This document shows, piece after piece, positions 52,352 through 62,429 of a stretch of 64,000 nt of DNA (positions are counted from its first letter, which is position 1; every line of letters starts with the position of its first letter). The position numbers and the translations under genes were made by a program. Source of the DNA: Neoceratodus forsteri (taxonomy: Eukaryota; Chordata; Ceratodontiformes; Ceratodontidae); contig CM057456.1 of assembly GCA_016271365.2 (NCBI GenBank), forward strand, positions 608,039,501 to 608,103,500, written 5' to 3'. The notes beneath the pieces were generated by a model. It was not told where the DNA came from. It saw only the letters and a list, made by a program, of their open reading frames with translations, and searched no databases.

Positions 52352-54650
52352 TACCCTCCCAATGGCTTTTCTGATTTGTTACCTAATTACATTCTTCTGG
52401 GTGGATACCGGTTTTATGTTGCTTTCTGAAATTCACTGTTTCTGTAAATATATTTCCACTAGGGTGGACCCAAATAACCCCCCCAAGTATCCTGTTCCCT
52501 TTCCCAAAAAAAAAATCCTTCTCCTCCCAACCCCAAGCTCTAAGTAGTTTGTTTCTAAAAAAAAAAGTGATATTTTTGTAATTTTGTATTCTGATTTGTG
52601 TTTTCCTATGTTTTAGATGATTGTTTCCTTATACTGCTCTCTTGCATCTTTTTATACCACTTTTGATGGACATGGCCATTCCTGTGAATCACCAAGGAAT
52701 TACCTCACAGAAATAGGAAGAGAGGCGATCAGAGGATGGATTGGAAAAATAGCCAGTGGTACTGTATATGGGTTGACCTGCATAATGATTGCATTAAATG
52801 GGCTCAACATTTGTAAATGTCCAGTAAACATGTTAAGTTGGATTAAACACTGGCAGCATAATGCTTTGTGTGCGAAACATTTTGTTCTGTTCTGAACACC
52901 AGCATGCCACTGACCTTGTTTGCTCGTGCATGCCTTTTTTGGGTTAGTCGACCCTATCAGTAGCAAACCCCCCCCCCCACACACACACATAAAAAACATA
53001 CAGCATGGCTGATATGTTATGGGTTTGAACATATTTAGTTATTTTGCTCCCATGATATCTTGCTGAGTAGAGTCCAGACATCCATATAGCAGAACACACA
53101 TACTTGTTGTTCTGAAGATCAGAGCTTGGGTGTTGCCTCCACTCCCAAATGGTTTACCTTTATTGCCAATGCCTTGATGCCAGAGTCCACTTCCATAACC
53201 TGCAACAGAGGCAGCAGACTTTGGGGAGGTTGAAGAGGTGGAGAAGGTGGACAATACTCCACATGAGGTGGCACAAACCTTGGGATTAGGACCACTGGCA
53301 CTCCCGTGGAAAGCAAATTCTCAGAGTCCTTCTACATGGAAGTCCCTATGGCCTCAGACTGAGGTGGTCCACTTCAAAGAGCTGGGACCAAGAGTCCTAA
53401 GTCCATGGCTGAGGCTGGAGGAGCAGTCATACTAGGCATAATGGGTGCAGGGTGGGGCACTAGCAAATTTGTGCAGTTCCACAGCTAGAGTGTGGTCACA
53501 GGCAAAGTAACATTTGGGACAGTCTCAGTTTCACTGAAGTGGGTAAGGGAGATTTTGATAGGAGCCACCTCTGAAAATCAGAAGAGCTATCTAGTAAGTA
53601 AGTGTCAAGTGCCCTCACTGGGGCCAGCAATGTTTTTATGGAAGAAGGCACATGCAGGCTGAAAGACAGCTTGACAGCTGAGGCATCAACCAAAGCCTGA
53701 ATGCTGAAGGTCTTTGGGCACACTGCTGTTACTGCAGGAGTCACTGAGCAATCCTCATCCCTTTAAGTCAAAGCCAGGTGGGGAGCCAATACAAGGGTTA
53801 AGCTCTGAACAACAGCTGGCATCATCCAAGTTTGGAAGGTGTTGTAGAAAATGTTATAGATCTCCTCCAGATGTAATCCTGCAGCATTTTGGCATGACAG
53901 GCACAGGTGTATGATGACATTGTCCTCTCCTGAATTCCAACAAACATTGTATCACTATACTGACTCCCAACAGGAGTTCTAACAAATTCTTTTTTAACTG
54001 ACTTAATCATGTTGTTTCAGCTTCCCAGCCCATATAAAATCCTGTTACATGTGCAGTAGATCATCACAATGGCTGAAAGCTCCTCCGTGTCTCTTCAGCC
54101 CAGACAAGCACTCAATGCTATGTTGCTTAAACAAGGCGGAGGGCATCACACTCCCCCTTAGACAATCCACAGTTTCCTCTGCAATACCAGTCCAAGGCAC
54201 CAAAAAGTATCTTCATGGTCTGAGATGAGAGGTAGACAAAATGGCAAAAATCTGTTCCATGCACTTTTCAAGAAATTGCATCATTTACATGAAATTTGTT
54301 GTCTGTCTAGTCAGAGGAAAAGATGGCATGTGATGTAATCAGAGCTAAGACTGCCTTTACTTTAAATGAAAGCTCAGCTTCCCTTAATCTCCTTAAAATA
54401 TATATTTTGCCCTCCAGCCTCTCAGTCGTCACTCATTAAATGACATCTGTTATCATCTGTTCCCTTTCCAGTGCCATATTCTCTGATGACAGTTGCCATG
54501 CCGCATCAAGGCACTTCTTAAAATGAACATAAATCTTGTGTTTTGCTAATATTAAATATAATTGGACATTTTTGCATGTGCAAATTTTGTTTTGAAATAG
54601 CCAATTTTTCCCTTCTTTAGGGCCCTGTGTCAATGCTGCTTTTTACTTGC
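52352..54650. other. Non-coding stretch; possible very old coding relic
   Basis: No gene can be supported. On the minus strand around 53900-53500 there are pieces such as CLSCQNAAG and SDFQRWLLSKSPLP that could come from a decayed gag-like frame, but no family-defining motif is present. A poly(C)/(CA) run lies at 52968-52988. Confidence 0.35.
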
Positions 54651-54654
54651 CCAG

Positions 54655-54785
54655 TAATAATTGTTTATTTATTAGTTCCAGAAACCCAGTGACATTGTTT
54701 GACTGGAAGCCTACAGTGAAGCTTATCTGATGGACAGCCTCTCAAATTATGTCACTGGGTTCCAGAACTGATAAGTAATTAAAAC
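54655..54785. mobile_element. Foldback element, 38-bp arms
   Basis: The left end TTATTAGTTCCAGAAACCCA then GTGACAT pairs with the right end ATGTCACTGGGTTCCAGAAC. Further AT-rich pairing extends outward to about 54655 and 54785. The unpaired centre is about 60 bp. Non-coding. Confidence 0.75.
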
Positions 54786-55012
54786 ATATCAGGTGGGAGA
54801 TAGGCAGCATAGACAAGGGGGCCCAAAATAGTGACAAAAAAAAAGATTATTGCAAAACAAACACCTAAAACAGTACACTTGGAATATTAAACAGAGTATA
54901 TGCATACCCAAATTTCCAATGATATTTAAAAATGTAAAAATATGTTCCTTTTAAAGAACAGGTATCCTGTTTCATAAAAAAAAGAAAACATAAACATTGC
55001 AAAAAAAAACCT

Positions 55013-55204
55013 CATAAACATAGAGGATAAAGTATGGGCATTGATGAATAACCAAGCTGTGCTAGCTTCGAGTGGTTCCCTTGGCAACCCAGGTAAACCT
55101 CGAGAGCGCAGCTTGAGAGGTTTACCATAGTTGCCAAGGGAGCCATGAGAAGCTAGCATAGCTTGGTTATTCATCGATGCCCATACTTTGTCTTTTATAG
55201 TGTA
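55013..55204. mobile_element. Foldback element, about 80-bp arms
   Basis: The left arm AAAGTATGGGCATTGATGAA then TAACCAAGCTGTGCTAGCTT pairs with the right arm AAGCTAGCATAGCTTGGTTA then TTCATCGATGCCCATACTTT. A second paired block, CCCTTGGCAAC..GGTAAACCTC, sits closer to the centre. Pairing is almost complete, so the element would form a long stem. Confidence 0.85.
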
Positions 55205-55857
55205 TGAGCATTGGTATCATCAGCACATCTGTAAAACAAAATATTTTATGAATTTTTGTTTTTAACAGTACGTCAATACACCTTATGGAGTTCATGAATA
55301 ACTAACATATTAAACTGTCTTACCTTGGACTGATATGTGCTAAGACATCTCTCAGTCAAAAATTCTAGCAAAAATAAAATTCTAAACATTCACAGACTGA
55401 ACAAAAAAAAAAACTTTTTAATGTAAAGTTTAAACCACTTTTGGTAACAGCTATTTTAACTATGGCTCATATGCAGTACACAGTACTGGTCATAAAAACA
55501 ACACATGTGATTTGAAACGTCCAACTAGGGATGCTGCGCACCGTGAGACAGGGTCAGGACGTGAAGCATTGACCTCTGCTGCACTTTCCGGCACTATGGA
55601 TAACAGACCTTTGAGAGACACATACAAGGGACAGAAAGAAAAAAAATAGTAAATAAGCAGGAATACAGAAACACGCACTAAATATCCCCTAATTTAAGGA
55701 GTGAGTGAGAGTTTGCAAGGGTTTCGGCACAAATGGGGAAGGGTGGTAATTAGTATGTGCTGTTTGACTGTTATTTGAATCATTGCTGAAAAACAAATGT
55801 TGAACATTCATGTGGTTGCACTGCCATAGAGATAGCCACGTGACTGAATTCCATGCT

Positions 55858-55925
55858 GTTATGCCATCGATGTGACATACCATCGATGGGTTAACGACAA
55901 AGATATGTCACATCGATGGTATAAC
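55858..55925. repeat. 68-bp near-perfect hairpin
   Basis: GTTATGCCATCGATGTGACA then TA (from 55858) pairs with TATGTCACATCGATGGTATA then AC, one mismatch in 22 bp. The loop repeats CCATCGATGG, itself palindromic. Confidence 0.85.
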
Positions 55926-55971
55926 AACCCAGGGAAAAGATAAATTTCTCTATATAACAACGTTAAACCAT

Positions 55972-56140
55972 ATATTATATTGCAAAAAGGCATGGCCAAG
56001 GGGTTATCTTAATGGTCTGTTAATCAACCTCTAGGGGTATAATGTTGCACAAGGTACAGCTGAGTGCCATATGCCCCTAAAAGGTTATTAACTTACTATC
56101 ACTATAACCCCTGGGAGTGCCATATTGCTATTATAATAAA
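55972..56140. mobile_element. Foldback element with GGGGTTAT arms
   Basis: The inner arms run 56000-56037 (GGGGTTATCTTAATGGTCTG..AACCTCTAGGGG) and 56074-56111 (inverted GGGGTTATAGTGATAGTAAG..AACCTTTTAGGGG). Weaker pairing extends outward through GGCA..CC to about 55972 and 56140. The ends carry TATTGC motifs. Non-coding. Confidence 0.7.
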
Positions 56141-56535
56141 AATGTATATTTAATTAGTGTTAACCTTGTTCAGCATTCGATTAGGCTCTACATGCATGTT
56201 ATTCAAAGATTAACTTTAGGCTGAAAAAATGATTACATTTACTCAGGAAGTGTTACTTTTCAGAACCGTTTTAAAATTTACTTGACAGCATAATTTTTTA
56301 AGAAATTCCCTTGTCCTCCCCAGGAGAAATGGAATGACTGGACATATCTTTCAGGTCCCCAGATAAAAGGCTGTGACAGGGCTTAAGGATGGCTCAAGAC
56401 TTTGTAGCTGAGAACCTAGCCGAGGGTAGAAAATTAGGGTGCAATTCTAATTTTGTAGAAAAAGCAGAATAGCGTACATAGCTATAAGTCATACAGCACC
56501 TGACTTAGACCACAGAGCATTAGGGATGTGCAAAA

Positions 56536-56770
56536 TTGGAAAATTTCACCCAGCAAAATATTTTGCGTAGTTCGCACATTCCATGAAATATTTTGCTGGG
56601 CGAAATGCGAAATTTCCCCTGCAGTTGGATACAAAATGTCACCCCCAAGCTGGCGAAATTTTGCTCGTGGGCAAAATTTCACACCCGTAGGTGAAATTTC
56701 ACCACCCACAGTGAAATGTTGCCACCTTCGGGGAGTAATTTCGCCTCCGGAGGTGAAATGTTGTGGCCAC
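56536..56770. repeat. Array of GAAATTTC-type self-complementary modules
   Basis: About eight modules of 20-28 bp share TGAAATTTCACC followed by a C/G-rich spacer such as CCCGTAGG or CTCCGGAGG. Each module is partly its own reverse complement. The first pair forms a perfect stem, CCCAGCAAAATATTT with AAATATTTTGCTGGG, around a 22-base loop. Confidence 0.75.
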
Positions 56771-56820
56771 TGCCCACTGTCCAAAATTCGTCCTAGTGGT
56801 TCCCCCACGGCCGTCACTGG

Positions 56821-57060
56821 CCATAATAATATTAAATAAGAATCCCCCCCCAAAGTTACCCTGCACCCCCCAATTTGTTTTATTAAAAAAACAAAAATAC
56901 CCTCCACTCCTTGGTGTCTAGCGGTCCCTCTCTAGCTATCACTGTTCATTATAATATTAAATAAGTAACCCCCCCAAGTTACTCTGCCGCCTCCATCTGT
57001 TTTATAAAAAAAATTAAAAAAAATAACCCTCCACTCCCTGGTGTCTAGTGGACCCCCCAC
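56821..57060 (+). repeat. 125-bp direct duplication inside the hAT-like element
   Basis: Two copies start at 56822 and 56947 with CATWATAATATTAAATAAG. They continue through a poly(C)/AAGTTAC block and an A-rich block to ACCCTCCACTCCYTGGTGTC then TAG. They differ by several substitutions and small indels, so the duplication is not recent. Confidence 0.8.
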
Positions 57061-57229
57061 CCCATCAATAGATATCACCACCCACCTAGCTCCCCTCCCC
57101 AGTAACCCAGTCGAGCCACCGGCACAGCCCTCCACTCACCTCCATGGCCAGCAGCCCGACTAAGCACCACTGAGCGCTTGAATGAATGAGAATGAATGAA
57201 CATGTATGCATCTCTACAGAGCATTGATT

Positions 57230-57390
57230 CTAAGCAAGCAATAATACCTGACAGGGTGGGTGGTATTGGGCAATACCAGACCGGCCAGGGGCATAATGAG
57301 GCCTGACGCCGCAGGCAGAGGGCCTTATAGCCCCTGGGCGGTCCGGTATTGCCCAATACCGCCCACCCTGGAGGGTATTATTGCGCTTAG
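57230..57390. mobile_element. GCAATAA palindrome, copy 5
   Basis: The left arm CTAAGCAAGCAATAATACCT then GGTATTGGGCAATACC pairs with the right arm GGTATTGCCCAATACCGCCC ending GGGTATTATTGCGCTTAG. The centre (inverted) contains GCCTGCGGCGTCAGGCCTCA, the family centre with an insertion. The arms are nearly complete over about 60 bp. Confidence 0.85.
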
Positions 57391-57529
57391 AAAATGGGCA
57401 CTGTAAAAAAAAACAAGTTTAATAAAAAAAATGTTAATGAAAAATTAGTTTATAGTAAGTTTTGTAATAAAATAATTCCTCCGCCTGTAATAGTGTTCTG
57501 ACTTGGAGCTGGTTGTCATGCTTACAAAC

Positions 57530-57538
57530 ACCACACAC

Positions 57539-57570
<32 letters not shown>

Positions 57571-57609
57571 CACTGATGACTGTCTCCCCCCCCCCCACAC
57601 ACACACACA
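57530..57609. repeat. (CA)n microsatellites
   Basis: A (CA)n run of about 42 bp (57530-57572, one CG interruption), then a C11 run and a second short (CA)n to 57609. Confidence 0.9.
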
Positions 57610-57610
57610 G

Positions 57611-58580
57611 ACAAAGACATAACAAGCAATGATGTTTTGTTTTTTTGTATGCTGGCATCGGACTGCCCCACCCCCCCTTGTGTTGAACTGCGGTCAGGCA
57701 ATTCGATGTCTGCATGTCAGCTTTTTTTTAAACTCCAGCTTGTTGTCAGTTGAGTGCACCCAGAAAGAAACAGCGGGAATGAGCAAGCTGGTAGCGGGGA
57801 CATGTTTGACAGAAACGGACGGCAGCCAGGGGTCGCAGAAAAAATTTGAATCCATGATGGCCGGCATTGGAAGGCATCAAGCCGGCAGCCACTACAGAAA
57901 TATACGTGGCGGCATTTAAATCAGTCACTAAAGCAAGCATACCTCTGAAGGAAAGGTAAATGGGGCACTTCTTTTCATCGTTCCGACATTAAACAGCTTC
58001 AGTGAACGAGGGGATGATAAAGCTGCCAAACCATGGTGCCGTTGCTATGACAAAAAAGATAAACCTGTTCTGTGATTTTATTTTAAGCCAGAGAGTATAA
58101 TGCAATCCTGTCAGTTTCTTAATTTAAAACAACTGAGTTGCGCGAGGGTGGATGTGCCGTTTTAGATTGTTGACAGAGTGGTTTTCCATTTATTCATCAG
58201 GGAATAGGGAATTGGGCATGAGAGCAGTTGGGGTCCCATTTATTTATTTATTGTTTCTCAAGTGTGACCACGATCTGACTCTGATGCCGCTCTCACTTGT
58301 ACAGCCAGGGGACAGAGAGCGAGTAGCTGGTTGGAGGAATGGGCACAACAGCATGGTTGGAGGCTCTCAGAGAGTCCCAAATACTACCTGTTGCCGTGAT
58401 GCCTTTGGTGTCCTTATGTGTTTAATTTGTTTTCACTCAAATTTAAAAATTATGTTACCGCACTGCTGCATTGGCGAATGATGACGATGAGTGGGCGATG
58501 TTCCTCGGTTAGTACTTCAACTTGGCAAGTTGCTGACTTCAGACCAGATGCAGGCTTGCCTTGCAGTATTGTGCGTTAGA
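57611..58580. other. Non-coding stretch
   Basis: No gene recognised. The 57770-57920 part is less AT-rich with several CpG dinucleotides but has no coding or promoter signature I can name. Confidence 0.4.
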
Positions 58581-58583
58581 TAT

Positions 58584-58784
58584 AACCAATCGGGGTATTA
58601 TCGCAGGCTTACTTTTCAGCTCAGAAGCTGATCCTCACCACTGGCACACCTTTCTTTTATTCATTTGTTGGGTGCTGTGTTCGAGTGGGACCAAGGGCGA
58701 GGAGCGGGTCATGCACAGCAGCACCAATTGGGATATTATTGCCAGTGGTGAGGATCAGCTTCTGAGCTGAAAAGTAAGCCTGCG
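58584..58784. mobile_element. Foldback with perfect 44-bp arms and paired direct repeats
   Basis: The arm at 58602-58645 (CGCAGGCTTACTTTTCAGCT..CCACTGGCA) is the exact reverse complement of 58741-58784. Each arm is also immediately preceded, in direct orientation, by a related 20-bp block: ACCAATCGGGGTATTATCGC (58584) and ACCAATTGGGATATTATTGC (58724). Non-coding. Confidence 0.85.
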
Positions 58785-59041
58785 GTTTTTGTGTGTAACA
58801 GTTTGTTACAGAAGGTCGACTGACTTGGGACAAGAGGGAAACTACTGCTGTTCATTTTTCTTTTAAACATTACTGGGTGGGTAAAGGATTGAATGGGAGG
58901 GGATCTTGGTAGCTCTCTCGCTAAGTGGGGGATAAAATGGCGGCGAATTTGAAATAAAAAGTTTGCGTTGTAGCCAATTAGGAAGCAGAGTGGGTGCTAG
59001 GATAGTTCAGTGGGTGAAGGGGCACTGTAGCCTGGCTTTAA

Positions 59042-59086
59042 TTTTTAGCTGGGCATCTATTGTCTGATAGATGCCCACCTAAAAAC
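59042..59086. repeat. Hairpin TGGGCATCTAT
   Basis: TTTTTAGCTGGGCATCTAT pairs with ATAGATGCCCACCTAAAAA across a six-base loop with one mismatch. Confidence 0.8.
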
Positions 59087-59218
59087 GTGTCTCAGCCAAT
59101 CAGGAGAGAGAATTATCTTTAGCCATTTTCTAAAACTGATTAACAACTGGTTGGAAAAGAGGGAGTCTGGATAAGCACCTCATTTGTGTGTTAATGTGGC
59201 CCACTGAGCCACATGTTA

Positions 59219-59515
59219 CAGTATAAGAATGGTTTTACATGCTTTCATTGGGTGAGAGAACAGCCAAGCAAAAGTGAGCTGTTCTCCCACTCAACAGACA
59301 TAAATGAAACCTTTCTTCTACTACAGCACACACCTCCAAAGGACCTATTCACTCAAAATGGCTGCTGCAGATGGAATGAGTTAGTACCTACCTCAGAATC
59401 ACTAGTAGTAGAGGAGTGGTTTAATGCATGCTCATTGGGTGATAGAACAATAAAGCAAAGCTAAGCAGATCTGTCATCCAGTGAACACAAGTAAAACCAC
59501 TCTTCTACCACAACA
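59219..59515. repeat. Two tandem foldback units of about 107 bp
   Basis: 59219-59325 and 59408-59515 are related in direct orientation (both contain GCATTGGGTGA..GAACA or TTCATTGGGTGAGAGAACA). Each is internally inverted: AGGAGTGGTTT at its start and AAACCACTCTTCTAC at its end. An 80-bp unrelated spacer separates them. Confidence 0.65.
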
Positions 59516-59562
59516 AATGGCTCAGAAGTATTGTTGGTTTAGGGAGTGCTGTTATTTCTTAA

Positions 59563-60126
59563 AGGGAAACTATCGTCATTCCCCTGACAAAAACACGGGA
59601 CCTATAGGTCCCAATTAGGTAAATCGCACTGGTGCTTATTTTTTAAAATAAGTTACAAAGCTTTTATTTGTAATTTATTTGGTTGAGTCTGCAAAACTCT
59701 ACCTGCCATTATTATTTCAGAGTCCCCCGCGACAAGCCCTTTGACGACACCAATGATGGGCTGAGCCGCGAGGACTCCTATGTGACAGTACAATGGTTGG
59801 GAAATATCAAAAGATATACAGTGCATGTCTGCACTTGTAGCGCAGGTTCTGATCGACTAAAGAAAGCGCTTTCCTCAGTCAATCAGTAGCGAAGCTAGAA
59901 ACACAGGAGTAAGAGTCCCTGCTGCTCAGCCTGTAAGTCGCGTCATCAAAGAGCTTGCCACAGGGGACTCTCAAACAGTAGTGCTGGGTGAAGCGTAGCA
60001 GGATCAACCAGATAAATAACAAATAATAGCTTTGTAACTTATTTTTAAAAATTACCGTCAGTGCGAATTACCTAATCGGGACCTAAAAGTTCTGTGTTTT
60101 TGTCTGGGAATGATGGCAGATCCTCT
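59563..60126. mobile_element. TTAA-flanked foldback MITE (T2/Kolobok- or piggyBac-like)
   Basis: A 564-bp element between TTAA tetranucleotides (59559-59562 and 60127-60130). The arms pair over almost the whole element, about 270 bp each. The outer block contains CATTCCCCTGACAAAAACAC with its partner CATTCCCAGACAAAAACACA. Further in are AATAAGTTACAAAGCTTTTA and GAGTCCCCCGCGACAAGCCC with their partners. The TTAA duplication and an AAGGGAAACT-type start resemble T2/Kolobok MITEs known from frogs. The frame at 59683-59889 inside it is fortuitous. Confidence 0.8.
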
Positions 60127-60130
60127 TTAA

Positions 60131-60700
60131 ATGAAAACAGAAATAGACTCTGTGAACCTACCTGTTTCCAGAGCAACTGTGCATGAGACATTCTTTGCTG
60201 AATAAGAGTGTCCCATACACAGTAGTATGACGCACTTCAGTTGTTTGGCAGCGCTTTCTCAACATTTAAAAAGAGTTCAGGAGACATGATTAAAGGAACA
60301 CTGCAGTGAAACTGTAGGCAATTTTTATCAGTTGAAGCTGAGTTTTTAGGTGCTGGTTCCCAATCTGTTATTGTTCCATATTTTTTGTAACATCAGTGGG
60401 TATTTTTGATTAGCACTCTGGTGATAAATACCATTTAGAAATGCATGATGCAGTCTATGTCCCTCACAATCACAGAGTTCTATAGAAAAATGCAAATGTA
60501 TTATGACAACAGTGTAAGAGCTTACAAAGGGTGTAAACTGTATCATACAGTTCGGTTCTTTTTTAACTAATTATGCAAGAAATTTGTCTGTAACACACAG
60601 ACAATACAGTGAACAAACAGTGCTGCAAATTTAACATTAACTCACATTGAGACGGTAGAGAGGTCAAGTTAATGAAACATCAGGTCAGCCATTAAAAAGT
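60131..60700. other. Non-coding stretch
   Basis: No recognisable feature between the TTAA element and the second L1. Confidence 0.45.
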
Positions 60701-60950
60701 AATATAAGATGACTGCCACTAGGGGCGCTTACCAAGATTGCAGCATAAGCTACTGGCTGTCTCACCTCAAGGGCTTATTCCTCCAGAATTGTGCTGTATC
60801 TGTGGTTATTAATCAATTAAAAGTACATATTGTTGTGCATAGCGGAACAAGGATCCGACAGGTACCAACATTTTCATTGTGCACCTTCTGAGCAGCGAAC
60901 AAGCCAAAGGGAAACTTCTGCTGAGGTGAGTGGGGCCTACTGTTCTCAGC

Positions 60951-62429
60951 ATGGCACAGACCCCACAACATGTCGTATGGGTCCACACTTCAGTCGAGGG
61001 GATATTCAGGCACTTATTAACCCAGATGGTCCAAGTAATCTTAACTACCAATCATACTGCCCAAGTGCTACAATCACTGGAAGCCTGCATGTTCCAGACA
61101 GAGTGCTGGGTGGCTGCTACAGAAATTAAAGTGCAGGACTTTTCAGTGGTCCTCCGGGACCAGCAGCAAATGGTATCACATTATAATAGCAAGTCAAAAA
61201 TTGCAAATTAAAAATAGCGAGTCAGAGATGGCGAAATACAGATTAGTGACCATAACAAAATAGTGTAAGCACATTACAGAGAATTTAGCAGTCACAAAAT
61301 AGCGAATGTCATAATCGCATCCATGCTTGGTCAGTGAACAGTCGAGCCATACCTCATGAGGTGGAAGCATCGTTACACAAGCTGTGCGAGATCAAGTGCA
61401 AGGAGCATCATAAAGTAATGCCAGGTATTTACTTTGCGATGCTGTTTGTCTGCGGTTTCAACATGATCTGTTGGGGGAGTGGGGGTAATCCAGTAATCGC
61501 TAGGTAAAGCAAACAGGTAAATGGCCTGTTAAGTAAACACTGTGGCCAGCTATAAGCAGAAAGTAGCGTGAATCTGTGATCCACTTCGCCGTTCGCTATT
61601 ATGTCAGAGTTGTTTATATACAGGAATGCAGCTTTAATATTTTCATATTAGTCCTATTTGGTCACAGTCGGATGACTATATTTACATGAGCACTATATTT
61701 ACATTTGCGTTTTTGTGCTGGTGCTAATTTTGCAGTCGCCATAATGTACTCGCAATAAAAGTGATCGTTATTTTGTTTTCGCGATTTTCACATAGAACCC
61801 AGCAAACTATCCTACAAATGCAGGGGAAAATTGACGACCTTGAGAACCAGGGGCACAGGAATAACCTCTGATTCCTAGGCTTCCCATAGTGGGCTGAAGC
61901 ATGTAACACTGAAGGATTTCTACAAAAGACCCTGGCCAAAATGTTACATTTGGATCCAGCATGGCCACTACAGGTGGAGTGAGCCCACTGCTCCTTTAGC
62001 TCCATGCCCAGAGCCCATGACAAGCCACAGTCAATTATAGCCCGCTTTTTAAACTTCAGAGAGAAAGAACTGATAATGGCTAAGGCGCGAGAGTGCAAAC
62101 ATTTAATCTGGCACAATCACCAAATAAGTATCTTTCTGAACTATTCCAAAGCCCTCTCCGATAGATGACAGACCTACATGGAGGCCCATCATGCCATGCA
62201 CAGGATTGGTCTAACATTTTCCTTGTGCTACCCAGCTACCATGCGGGTGGAGCACAACGGAGTCCCACTGCTTTTTGCCACCCCAGAGGCCCTCACATAC
62301 TTTCTAAGGCAGAACTGGCCCAACAACCTCAAGCCACAAACACTCCAGTCTAAAACTCTTCAAGGCGACTTGGAGGGGCTTGATAGACGACCCCATCCCC
62401 TGCACAATCCAAGATTGGAGGACTGGTAA
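60951..62429 (+). pseudogene. L1 ORF1 remnant, copy 2, split by a MITE
   Basis: Starts MAQTPQHVVWVHTSVEG at 60951. The N-terminal part ends in a coiled-coil-like stretch, EIKVQDFSVVLRDQQQ, at 61171. After the insertion the same frame resumes with QTILQMQGKIDDLENQGHRN (61803), then NL.FLGFP (about 61865), LHLDPAWPLQVE (about 61945), IIARFLNFREKELIMAKARE (about 62035-62095), ISIFLNYSKALSDR (about 62127) and GLTFSLCYPATMRVEHNGVP (about 62208-62265). ATPEALTYFL follows. These are the RRM and C-terminal domain blocks of the L1 nucleic-acid chaperone. In-frame TGA and TAG codons sit where CGA and GAG are expected, consistent with CpG decay and point mutation. The last frame runs open from 62178 to the stop at 62429. 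Confidence 0.85.
61172..61799. mobile_element. MITE-like element in L1 ORF1 (GGTTC-ended family, long form)
   Basis: A 628-bp insertion with the 8-bp target duplication CAGCAAAT/CAGCAAAC (61164-61171 and 61800-61807, one mismatch). Removal restores a continuous coiled-coil frame in L1 ORF1. Ends: GGTATCACATTATAATAGCA (left) and GGTTCTATGTGAAAATCGCG (right, inverted). The left end is nearly identical to that of the element at 9591. The interior repeats TAGCGA(G/A)T and TCGC motifs but encodes nothing recognisable. Confidence 0.85.

Larger units (their letters stand above)
56521..57216. mobile_element. hAT-like non-autonomous element
   Basis: A 696-bp element with a perfect 8-bp target duplication CAGAGCAT (56513-56520 and 57217-57224). 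Terminal inverted repeats are TAGGGATGTGCAAAATT (left) and TAGAGATGCATACATGTT (right, inverted), conforming to the YARNG start of hAT ends. The interior has a self-complementary array (56536-56770) and a 125-bp direct duplication (56821-57060). No transposase is present, so it depends on a partner elsewhere. It lies at the very edge of the palindrome at 57230. Confidence 0.8.

Noticed and set aside
59683..59889. 68-codon frame as a conserved exon
   Set aside because: It lies entirely inside the TTAA-flanked foldback element and its two halves are mirror images of the other arm.
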